Positions 1 to 5,024 of a DNA stretch of 5,024 nucleotides are shown here, piece by piece. This DNA is from Promethearchaeota archaeon (GTDB taxonomy: Archaea; Asgardarchaeota; Lokiarchaeia; Sigyniarchaeales; SOKP01). A program made the position numbers and the translations under genes. Numbering within the stretch: position 1 is the stretch's first letter; each line of letters starts with the position of its first letter. The notes under the pieces were generated by a model, which saw only the letters and a list, made by a program, of their open reading frames with translations, was not told the DNA's origin and did not search any database. The stretch spans positions 1 to 5,024 of the forward strand of contig JAGXNU010000110.1 in NCBI GenBank assembly GCA_019894815.1, given 5' to 3'.

Positions 1-79
1 CCATCAATTTAACTTCTTTTTGTTTTGAATTTGAATAAGTATCCGGTATTGAATAATTATTTGATAAAGCAGTTAACAT
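1..79 (-). CDS. N-terminal end of an unrecognised protein (partial, leaves window)
   Basis: An open frame begins with ATG at 77-79 and runs off the left edge, giving 26 residues that start MLTALSNNYSIPDTYSNSK. A good Shine-Dalgarno (AGGA, 87-90 on this strand) lies 7 nt before the ATG, which is the main support for a real start. The gene lies 38 nt downstream of the FAD-oxidoreductase fragment on the same strand, so the two were probably co-transcribed. The polar residues, many of them Ser, Asn and Lys, show no motif I recognise. It does not look like the missing C-terminal part of the FAD protein, because it is in a different frame and resembles no Rossmann or flavin-domain segment. Function unknown. 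Confidence 0.45.
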   Translation of the reverse strand, partial: MLTALSNNYSIPDTYSNSKQKEVKLM

Positions 80-86
80 TTTCTTT

Positions 87-90
87 TCCT
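87..90 (-). promoter_or_regulatory. Ribosome binding site of the left-edge partial gene
   Basis: AGGA on the minus strand, followed by a 7-nt A-rich spacer and ATG. Most starts in this window lack a Shine-Dalgarno, so this one is informative: it suggests internal initiation within a polycistronic message coming from the FAD-oxidoreductase fragment. Confidence 0.45.
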
Positions 91-117
91 ATAATAATGG
101 TCTAGTTTCTCTTTCAC

Positions 118-543
118 TTAAATATTTGCTTCTCGAATCATATCGTCTATCACAAATTTGAACATTTCGGTGTCTAGAACTTCATATGTAGATTTTCCTT
201 CAACCATTAATCCTTCTTGTTCGAGAATTTCGACCAATTCTTTATTTTTAATTTTGCCAAATATATCAATACTAGCATCCATTGTTTTCGATCGTTTTTC
301 AAATTCTAGTCCAATTCCACCAGCATCGACGGTTTGTGCATAACGGTACCAAGCGACAGTTCCGATCATTGCTTGAGTTATTACACCTCCAAAGCAACCA
401 TATCTTTCGACAATCATTACATCAACACCTGCTCTAGCTGCACCTAACGCAGCTGAAATTCCAGCAGGCCCTCCACCTACCACTAAAACTTCTGTTTCTG
501 CTATGACAGCTAATTTTTTTGACGGTTCCTCAATCATTTCCAT
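118..543 (-). CDS. FAD-dependent oxidoreductase, N-terminal fragment (probably a truncated gene)
   Basis: The 141 residues form the start of a Rossmann-type FAD-binding oxidoreductase of the FAD_oxidored kind. Visible are the dinucleotide-binding strand and loop VVGGGPAG (21-28), the acidic end of strand two at VER (45-47), which normally contacts the adenosine ribose, and the GCFGG flavin loop (49-53). The frame then continues normally to DMIREANI and stops at TAA, just where relatives continue into the next beta strand. Family members are usually over 400 residues, so about two thirds, including the rest of the FAD domain and the substrate domain, is missing. No continuation is visible in any leftward frame of 1-117. 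As it stands it is unlikely to bind FAD stably. The start has no clear Shine-Dalgarno; a second ATG lies two codons in (535-537). It is either a decayed gene or the result of an assembly join or indel. Confidence 0.75.
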   Translation of the reverse strand: MEMIEEPSKKLAVIAETEVLVVGGGPAGISAALGAARAGVDVMIVERYGCFGGVITQAMIGTVAWYRYAQTVDAGGIGLEFEKRSKTMDASIDIFGKIKNKELVEILEQEGLMVEGKSTYEVLDTEMFKFVIDDMIREANI

Positions 544-740
544 CTTTTATGCGCCCAACGTAGATTTTTAATTGATTATTTGAATAGAATGCTATTTTAA
601 TATGATTTGTATAATTCTATTTTATTTTTTAAATTTTCTAATTTGGCGAAATTTAAAAGACTATATGACTTAATCAATGAGAATCTTCATGCAACTATGA
701 TTTTAAATAAGGAGATTAATGCAATAGACCTAATATTACC

Positions 741-1229
741 CTAAAATTCATTCCTACACTTTATGCAAACACGCTTTTTAGCGTAAATTCGATGTGGTAG
801 ATAGCTTAGGAGTCGGGATTTGTCATCAACTTCCCTGATTGAAAATCCTTGAGCTCCACATTGGGGACACTGTCTTTTTCTAAGTCCCGAATCGAAATTT
901 ACCACATTATCTACTGAAACAGATGGAGCAATACTTTGTTCTGGTGAAACCCCGACATCTGGTGGTGGGTGAAGATTTGGGGGTGGGATATTAATTTGTG
1001 GGGCAATATCATATTGAAATTCTTGGGGGGAAACGGATGGTATTGTAATTGGTTGTTCATTTACTATCCCTTGAGATTTCAAAGAGTTATTCTCTTCGGT
1101 TAAATGATTTATTAGAGTATCTTTTTCAGCAACGAGATTTTGATAATATTGCAATTGAGATTCTAATTCCGCTATATGATCACTCAAGAAGTTTATGCGA
1201 TCCTCCCAATCAGATAAGATATCTTCCAT
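741..1229 (-). CDS. Coiled-coil, proline-rich linker and zinc-ribbon protein
   Basis: This 162-residue soluble protein has three parts. Residues 1-53 are a charged heptad-like coiled coil. Residues 55-113 are a low-complexity linker rich in Pro, Val and Ser with two PPP runs (82-84, 88-90). Residues 118-162 form a zinc ribbon with CPQCG (121-125) and CIKC (155-158); the four Cys are the likely zinc ligands. Between them lies IREVDDKSRLLSYLPHRIYA, a signature I recall from uncharacterised Asgard proteins, and the protein ends four residues after the last Cys. The architecture suggests an oligomer with a binding ribbon on a flexible arm; partner and function are unknown. I chose ATG at 1227-1229. 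An in-frame TTG at 1242-1244 would add five residues but lies only about 15 nt from the TATA-like box, too close to be transcribed from it. The stop is TAG. The gene is 60 nt downstream of the small exported protein. Confidence 0.8.
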   Translation of the reverse strand: MEDILSDWEDRINFLSDHIAELESQLQYYQNLVAEKDTLINHLTEENNSLKSQGIVNEQPITIPSVSPQEFQYDIAPQINIPPPNLHPPPDVGVSPEQSIAPSVSVDNVVNFDSGLRKRQCPQCGAQGFSIREVDDKSRLLSYLPHRIYAKKRVCIKCRNEF

Positions 1230-1258
1230 TTTACTCTGTAACAATTTTTCAACACATT

Positions 1259-1266
1259 TATTTAAA
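1259..1266 (-). promoter_or_regulatory. TATA-like box of the zinc-ribbon gene
   Basis: TTTAAATA on the minus strand, centred about 33 nt before the ATG at 1229. With the usual archaeal spacing of about 26 nt, transcription would start near 1236, giving an almost leaderless mRNA. That fits the lack of a Shine-Dalgarno before this ATG and argues against the upstream TTG start. The surrounding DNA is AT-rich, so a chance match is possible. Confidence 0.4.
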
Positions 1267-1289
1267 TATTTATTGTCGTTGTATAATAT

Positions 1290-1565
1290 TTACCCGACAT
1301 AAATATAAGTGTTATTAAAAACCGATACGAGTTTTAATAACAAATTATAGTTAATAAAAGGGCTATCTCTTGCTATTTTATTAATTAAAGATGCTATTGA
1401 TAATTTCTCAATAGGATTTTCCAACAAACTATTTTCCACTTCATCTTCATCATTGTCATCCCCTTCAAATTCTTTAAAAGAGTTACTAGCTTGAAACGTG
1501 AAACTTAAAGCGATTATTGACGTAAGGATAAAACCGACAAGGATCAATAATAGAAATTTTTTCAT
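1290..1565 (-). CDS. Small exported or membrane-anchored acidic protein of unknown function
   Basis: The 91-residue product starts MKK followed by a hydrophobic stretch (about 4-24), which reads as an uncleaved membrane anchor or a signal peptide. Next is a strongly acidic segment (about 31-50, including GDDNDEDEVEN) and then a moderately hydrophobic tail (about 54-91) ending IYVG. The acidic part would lie outside the cell if the N-terminus is inside. I chose ATG at 1563-1565, which gives a classic MKK signal start. An in-frame TTG at 1581-1583 would add six residues and overlap the upstream gene. The ATG is 8 nt after the TAA of the heme membrane protein, and a G-run in that gene's last codons could act as a weak ribosome site, so the two are almost certainly one operon. 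It may be an accessory or metal-binding partner of that protein (inference); I recognise no family. Confidence 0.6.
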   Translation of the reverse strand: MKKFLLLILVGFILTSIIALSFTFQASNSFKEFEGDDNDEDEVENSLLENPIEKLSIASLINKIARDSPFINYNLLLKLVSVFNNTYIYVG

Positions 1566-1573
1566 TGTAATGG

Positions 1574-2200
1574 TTACCCCCAAAAAATTACTAATAATTC
1601 TGTATTTATTAGAAATACATGGATCCCTAATAATATGGATAAAGATAGCATGATGTAGTGAATTTTTATAAAATTTTTAAATCCAAATCTTTTCATTCGG
1701 TTCATATCTCTAAAATAAAAAGCACTCATTGAGACAGAAAACATTACAATCCCAAAGATAATTCCTGTCCACAATTTTGTTATAAACAATGGAAGCGGGA
1801 TGTGGTTGTACTCACCATCAAATATTAAGCCTCCCCAAGGGTCGGACGAGAGTAAGCTTGCGATATGAATCAGAAAAATAATATTTGTTAAGGTAGCATT
1901 TAGACAATGGAAATCTCGGGCTTTTTTATAAGATTTAAAAGCTCTGGCAAGTTTTTTTGTTCTAATGCCATAGATGGTGGAAATTATAAATCAAGTAAGA
2001 GTAGTAAAACCAAAAGCTCTTCCCACTATCCATAAAGAACCATCTGAATCTTCTATATGATGCAGACAACTTCCAGTTTGATTTTGATTTACTAATAATA
2101 AAGGAATGATTATTGATAATGTAAGAAGAATGATGTCTAAAGTGATGTACAAGGATAATTTACGTGATTTTTTTTCAGTAGTCTCTTTTTCAACTTGCAT
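1574..2200 (-). pseudogene. Ferric-reductase/NOX-like heme membrane protein interrupted by one in-frame TGA
   Basis: From ATG at 2198-2200 to TAA at 1574-1576 there are 208 codons in one frame with a single stop, TGA at codon 70 (1991-1993). Read through it, the protein resembles the ferric-reductase-like transmembrane domain (NOX, FRE, MsrQ/YedZ). Membrane segments lie near 17-37, 57-79, 98-117, 138-162 and 181-200. GRAFG precedes helix two and GIR follows it, as in the family. Four histidines occur as HX13H (98, 112) and HX12H (181, 194), the spacing of the two b-heme ligand pairs of NOX2; heme pairs would be 98/181 and 112/194. There is no flavin/NAD domain, so electrons would come from or go to a partner. 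Its length suits a stand-alone membrane module. The TGA falls in helix two; one transition from TGG (Trp) would create it. Either half alone would lack a full heme set: the first has none of the four His, the second has all four only if translation restarts upstream of codon 98. Confidence 0.75.
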
Positions 2201-2236
2201 TAGGAGTAAAAATATACTCAGACTTTTAATGATCTA

Positions 2237-2246
2237 GAATTATATC
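2237..2246 (-). promoter_or_regulatory. Candidate TATA box for the leftward heme-protein operon
   Basis: GATATAATTC on the minus strand is centred about 42 nt before the ATG at 2200, predicting a start near 2216 and a leader of about 16 nt with no Shine-Dalgarno. The AT-rich setting makes this tentative; TTTTAAAA at 2263-2270 is an alternative that reads the same on both strands. Confidence 0.3.
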
Positions 2247-2262
2247 TTCCAAGTTTTTATCA

Positions 2263-2270
2263 TTTTAAAA
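2263..2270 (+). promoter_or_regulatory. Candidate TATA box for the rightward URO-D-like gene
   Basis: TTTTAAAA is centred about 50 nt before the ATG at 2316 and predicts transcription starting near 2293, inside the 17-bp palindrome. No Shine-Dalgarno precedes the ATG. A weaker alternative is CTTAAAGG around 2279-2286, which would place the palindrome on the TATA element and make the mRNA nearly leaderless. Confidence 0.3.
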
Positions 2271-2282
2271 GTCAAAATCTTA

Positions 2283-2299
2283 AAGGATTAATAATCCTT
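2283..2299. promoter_or_regulatory. Perfect 17-bp palindrome, candidate operator
   Basis: AAGGATTA and TAATCCTT are exact reverse complements around one A at 2291. The site is in the divergent intergenic region, 16 nt before the ATG of the URO-D-like gene and 98 nt from the leftward start, so it would cover the transcription start or TATA element of the rightward gene. Size and symmetry fit a dimeric helix-turn-helix repressor. It is too short, with only a 1-nt centre, to fold as a terminator hairpin. I did not see a second copy in the window, and no regulator gene is present. Confidence 0.45.
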
Positions 2300-2315
2300 C
2301 AACATTATAGTAAAT

Positions 2316-3470
2316 ATGAATAGTTTTGAGCGTATATGGACGGCATTAAACCTTGAGGAAGCAGATAGAATTCCCTCACACACTATTAATATTGATGGAA
2401 ATGTTGCGGATCAAATCTTAGGAAAACCCGCAAGGTCGGCATTTGATATATTTGATGATATGGAACGAGATTATCCAGACGAGTGGTTAGATAAGATAAA
2501 TTCCGTTCTCCATGATATTGAAATCTCTACTTTTGCCAAATCCGTCAGAGCAGGTCACGAATTAGGATTTGATGGAGTTGGAATCCAATATATCCCTTTT
2601 ATTCTTGAAAGTAAAGAAGAAATGACTGATATATTTGGAAAAAGGCATAAAGTTCGAGATATTGACGGAAATCCCTATCCTGATTATTACGGGGGATATA
2701 TCAAGAATCGAGAAGATTGGGAGAAATATCCTAAACCAGATTTGAAGGAAGAATACAAAAAAGCAAAAAAATTCTATAAAGGAGTTTTGAGGAAATGTCG
2801 TGATATTAAAGATGATATCTGTATTATTGCTCAAAACGCATTGACATCGATCTTCCCACCAGTGTGGCAGGGCATGGGAATGCCTTATTTCGCTCGGGCT
2901 CTTAAAAACGATCCAAAACTCATCGAAGAACGCTTTCGATATAGTACGGATTATGTTTTAACCGTTTTTAAAGCATATTCTGATTGTGGAGCTAAGATTT
3001 TTCTTGAAGGTGGAGATATAGCACACAAGGGTGGTCCGATGATTAATCCTAAATATTTCGATAAATATCTCTTACCGTGTTATCAAGAGGTTTCTGATGC
3101 AATACACGACTGGGGTGGAAAGTATATATTACATACTGATGGGGATATCACCGACCTCTTGGATTTTATAGTTGATTCTAGATTCGATGGACTACAATGC
3201 TTGGAACTTCCATGGGTAGATCCCCATGTAATAAAAAAGAAAGTTGGAGACAAGCTATGTCTTTCGGGAAATATAGATACTAGACACATATTAGTGAAAG
3301 CAAGTAAGGATGAAGTTGAGAAAGCCGTAAAAGATGCTATTGCAGCATTAGGAAAAGGAGGTGGATTCATGCTAAGTCCTTCCAACTTCCATCCCGCCAT
3401 GTCAGTTGACAGGTTAAAATGGATGATTGAAGCAGGAAAAGAATTCGGTACTTACCCCCTGACATTATAA
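2316..3470 (+). CDS. Uroporphyrinogen decarboxylase superfamily protein, corrinoid-methyltransferase-like
   Basis: The 384-residue cytosolic protein has the URO-D TIM-barrel pattern: an N-terminal MNSFERIWTALN, a central GGDIAHKGGPMINPKYFDKY (232-251), ILHTDGDI (271-278), LSGNID (316-321), and a C-terminal glycine-rich stretch with SPSNFHPAMSVDRLKWMIEA (354-373). It is not HemE: the HemE N-terminal Arg-rich substrate motif is absent and it is some 30-40 residues longer. It fits the MtaA/MtbA-like branch, whose known members move methyl groups between corrinoid proteins and thiols. MtaA-type enzymes bind zinc through HxC plus a later Cys; here the equivalent segment reads HTD (273-275), so the Cys is Asp and zinc binding may differ or be lost. 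The start is the first ATG of the frame and has no Shine-Dalgarno, suggesting a short leader. The PPOX gene follows after 27 nt. Substrate unknown; no corrinoid-protein gene is visible in the window. Confidence 0.85.
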   Translation: MNSFERIWTALNLEEADRIPSHTINIDGNVADQILGKPARSAFDIFDDMERDYPDEWLDKINSVLHDIEISTFAKSVRAGHELGFDGVGIQYIPFILESKEEMTDIFGKRHKVRDIDGNPYPDYYGGYIKNREDWEKYPKPDLKEEYKKAKKFYKGVLRKCRDIKDDICIIAQNALTSIFPPVWQGMGMPYFARALKNDPKLIEERFRYSTDYVLTVFKAYSDCGAKIFLEGGDIAHKGGPMINPKYFDKYLLPCYQEVSDAIHDWGGKYILHTDGDITDLLDFIVDSRFDGLQCLELPWVDPHVIKKKVGDKLCLSGNIDTRHILVKASKDEVEKAVKDAIAALGKGGGFMLSPSNFHPAMSVDRLKWMIEAGKEFGTYPLTL

Positions 3471-3485
3471 TTTTATATTAACTAT

Positions 3486-3491
3486 AGGAAG
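3486..3491 (+). promoter_or_regulatory. Ribosome binding site of the PPOX gene
   Basis: AGGAAG lies 6 nt before the ATG at 3498, a Shine-Dalgarno match that fixes the start and fits translation from within a URO-D/PPOX message. TTTTATATTA at 3471-3480, directly after the URO-D stop, resembles a TATA box but is only about 22 nt from the ATG, so co-transcription is preferred. Confidence 0.55.
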
Positions 3492-3497
3492 CATATT

Positions 3498-3974
3498 ATG
3501 AAAGACCTAAAAGAAGAGGTTAAAAAAATTCTTAAATCTAATATGTGGTTAGTAATTTCAACGGTAGATGAAAAGAACCAACCTCACTCCTCGGTTGTCG
3601 TATATCAAAGCGATGGTGATATCATCATTTTTCAAACTGGAATTAATACTCTTAAAGCAAAGTCAATCCAAAAAAACCACAATGTATCAGTTACAATTCC
3701 TTTTAGAAAGAACTTTTTGCATAAACTCGTTCCAGCACCTCCTGCAGAACTTCATTTCACAGCAAAAGCAGAATTAGTTCCATATGATAATGAGGAAGCG
3801 AAAAAAATATTTGCCAAGTTTTTGAAACATTCAGAAAGCATAGAAAAACCCCAAGAAACCATTTGGGTGAAGGTTAAACCTTCAAAATTAATATCTACCT
3901 TTGGTGTAGGAATTAAGCTATTAGATATGAGAAAACCGAACAAAGCTAGGAATCTCGTTAATTTAAATGAATAA
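3498..3974 (+). CDS. PPOX-class flavin/F420-binding split-barrel protein
   Basis: The 158-residue product matches the pyridoxamine 5'-phosphate oxidase-like fold. A short N-terminal helix (1-15) is followed by the strand pair NMWLVISTVDEKNQPHSSVV (15-34), then DIIIFQTGINTLKAKSIQKN (41-60), the usual cofactor-phosphate segment where Thr and Lys contact FMN or F420, then HNVSVTI (61-67). After AELHFTAKAELV (83-94) and a helix with EEAKKIFAKFL (99-109), the last strand is TIWVKVKPSKLIST (121-134). Length is normal and the ORF is intact. Members bind FMN, F420, heme or related ligands and often act as reductases; sequence alone does not show which. Residues 145-158 form a basic, polar tail. It is probably co-transcribed with the URO-D-like gene 27 nt upstream and is followed by a T-tract terminator. 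True pyridoxine oxidase (PdxH) is unlikely: this protein is shorter and lacks its C-terminal RL-P motif. Confidence 0.8.
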   Translation: MKDLKEEVKKILKSNMWLVISTVDEKNQPHSSVVVYQSDGDIIIFQTGINTLKAKSIQKNHNVSVTIPFRKNFLHKLVPAPPAELHFTAKAELVPYDNEEAKKIFAKFLKHSESIEKPQETIWVKVKPSKLISTFGVGIKLLDMRKPNKARNLVNLNE

Positions 3975-3980
3975 TTAACC

Positions 3981-3993
3981 TTTTTTTCTCTTT
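3981..3993 (+). terminator. T-tract terminator after the PPOX gene
   Basis: A run of seven T followed by CTCTTT starts 7 nt after the TAA of the PPOX gene. Archaeal RNA polymerase ends transcription at such T-rich non-template tracts without needing a hairpin, and none is seen. It separates the URO-D/PPOX pair from the coiled-coil gene. The remaining 3994-4112 is AT-rich spacer with no gene I can support; it should hold the promoter of the coiled-coil gene, but no box stands out. Confidence 0.5.
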
Positions 3994-4112
3994 CAAATAC
4001 AAAATTATGTGGGATATCTCGATATTATTAAAATCAGCTTAAATTTTTTAATGAAGAACTTATTTATTTGTCAGAGATTGTATTTTTTCAATTACGATTT
4101 ACGTGTGTTAAT

Positions 4113-5024
4113 ATGAGCAAAGATTTAAAGTCCAGGATTGAAAAGGCTGAAGAAGAAGATAAATCGAGGGCATACATGGAAAAAACTATTGATGGTTTAA
4201 AAGTTGAGATAGCTGGCCTCCAAAAAAAACTAGAAGAGAAGAAAACTTCATTTAAAATTAAACCTGTTCGCCACGGTGTAGAAAAGGATGAATCAGAGGA
4301 AATTTCAATTTTAAAAAACATGATCAATTCGTTGAGAAAAGAAATAAACCAAAATGAAAATGAAAAAGAAGTCTTACAAGAAATGGTGAACGAACTGACA
4401 ATCGATCTTGAAGAAACAAAAGAAAGTGTATCAGATTCTTCGAAAAATGACTTATACTTAAAAACTCAAAATTCCTTGAATAATCTCATTCAGGATTATG
4501 GGAGATTAGAAAAGGATAATATCAAATTATTAGAACAAATTGCTCAATTAAACGATCAAGTTGATGAAAGTACAAAACAAGTATCTATTTTGCAATCTAA
4601 AGGTTCCGATAGTGAAAGTTTAAAAAATGAAACATACAAGCTTAAAGGATATATAAAAGAATTAGAGAATGCGAATAAATCTCTAGAATCTAACTTGGAA
4701 GCATTAGAAATGAATAAAGGATCCGCTGAAGTATTAAATCAAGATATTGAAGCTTTAAAAAATAAAAATCAAGACCTAGAGGATCAAAATCGTTTTCTAA
4801 ATGAAAATCTAGATGCATTAAAGAGGGAGAAACTCAAAATTAATATTCTTGAAGCGTCAGTGTTAGAATTGAATCAAGAAATCGATAATCTTCGAAAAGC
4901 GAATAAAGACCTTCGAGATAAAGACACCATCTTATTAGCTAAGACAATCACTGCAATGAGTAGTGATAGAAAACATGCGCCATCTCAAACGAAAACAGAA
5001 AAACTAGAACCAGAACTAGAACCA
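4113..5024 (+). CDS. Long coiled-coil protein (partial, runs off the right edge)
   Basis: From ATG at 4113-4115 the frame stays open for 304 codons to the end of the window with no stop. Nearly all of it is charged alpha-helical coiled coil rich in Lys, Glu, Asn, Leu and Ser, with heptad-like leucines over about 5-45, 62-105, 115-165 and 168-275. It has no Cys or Trp. Proline is absent from residues 52 to 289, which fits a long continuous rod. A related segment occurs twice 45 residues apart (LNQDIEALK at 208-216, LNQEIDNLR at 253-261). From about residue 281 the composition changes to a Ser/Thr/Pro-containing, then Glu/Pro, region ending LEPELEP, probably a linker to a further domain. No signal peptide or membrane segment is seen, so it is likely cytosolic and structural or scaffolding. 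No Shine-Dalgarno precedes the ATG. Function unknown. Confidence 0.85.
   Translation, partial: MSKDLKSRIEKAEEEDKSRAYMEKTIDGLKVEIAGLQKKLEEKKTSFKIKPVRHGVEKDESEEISILKNMINSLRKEINQNENEKEVLQEMVNELTIDLEETKESVSDSSKNDLYLKTQNSLNNLIQDYGRLEKDNIKLLEQIAQLNDQVDESTKQVSILQSKGSDSESLKNETYKLKGYIKELENANKSLESNLEALEMNKGSAEVLNQDIEALKNKNQDLEDQNRFLNENLDALKREKLKINILEASVLELNQEIDNLRKANKDLRDKDTILLAKTITAMSSDRKHAPSQTKTEKLEPELEP

Noticed and set aside
709..727. Strong-looking AAGGAG followed by ATG on the plus strand
   Set aside because: The ATG at 719-721 is followed by one codon and a TAG, so no protein can result; it is probably chance or a remnant.
544..740. Possible small gene or RNA in the 197-bp gap
   Set aside because: Every frame is short and AT-rich without start signals, and I see no stable hairpin or tRNA-like fold; it probably holds only a promoter for the FAD fragment and the 3' end of the zinc-ribbon message.
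1049..1318. Plus-strand open frame opposite the zinc-ribbon gene
   Set aside because: It is the antisense of a coiled-coil gene with clear motifs and crosses that gene's start; no RBS and no recognisable domain.
1574..1789. A separate 71-residue membrane protein starting at TTG 1787-1789
   Set aside because: The same frame is open upstream to the TGA at 1991 and carries the HX13H heme pair, so this is only the last third of the larger heme protein.
3083..3400. Minus-strand open frame opposite the URO-D-like gene, and similar ones at 2562-2834, 3752-3943 and 4088-4327
   Set aside because: All lie against well-supported genes, have Ser/Phe/Ile-rich low-complexity translations typical of antisense shadows, and show no start signals.
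4027..4052. Inverted repeat ATTAAAA / TTTTAAT with a 12-nt loop after the PPOX gene
   Set aside because: The stem is only 7 A/T pairs in very AT-rich DNA and is not followed by a tight T-run; the T-tract at 3981-3993 is a better terminator.

Overview
The window looks archaeal and most likely comes from an Asgard archaeon (Lokiarchaeia, Thorarchaeia or Heimdallarchaeia type). The evidence is AT-rich DNA, start codons that mostly lack a Shine-Dalgarno but have TATA-like boxes 25-50 nt upstream, a T-tract terminator without a hairpin, and two coiled-coil proteins. One of these ends in a CPxCG...CxxC zinc ribbon of a kind I associate with Asgard proteomes. This placement is an inference; the window has no rRNA or universal marker gene.

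The layout is two divergent gene sets separated by a 115-bp promoter region (2201-2315). Leftward from it run: (i) a NOX/ferric-reductase-like multi-heme membrane protein (1574-2200) split by one in-frame TGA at 1991-1993; (ii) a small exported or membrane-anchored acidic protein (1290-1565) starting 8 nt after it; (iii) a coiled-coil, Pro-rich, zinc-ribbon protein (741-1229) with its own TATA box; (iv) a 141-residue N-terminal piece of an FAD-dependent oxidoreductase (118-543); (v) the first 26 codons of an unrecognised gene that leaves the left edge (1-79).

Rightward run: (vi) a uroporphyrinogen-decarboxylase-superfamily protein of the corrinoid-methyltransferase-like type, not HemE (2316-3470); (vii) a PPOX-fold flavin/F420-type split-barrel protein (3498-3974), 27 nt downstream with a good RBS and followed by a T-tract terminator; (viii) a long coiled-coil protein (4113-5024) still open at the right edge.

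The redox and cofactor genes (heme membrane domain, FAD protein fragment, URO-D-like protein, PPOX protein) suggest an accessory redox or one-carbon neighbourhood, but no single pathway can be assigned. Two of the five leftward genes look broken or shortened, which points to local gene decay or to sequence errors. The strongest observations are the single TGA inside an otherwise intact heme protein with a complete four-histidine set, and a perfect 17-bp palindrome just upstream of the URO-D-like gene. I see no CRISPR array, tRNA, rRNA or insertion sequence. The longest gene-free stretches are 544-740 (197 bp) and 3975-4112 (138 bp).
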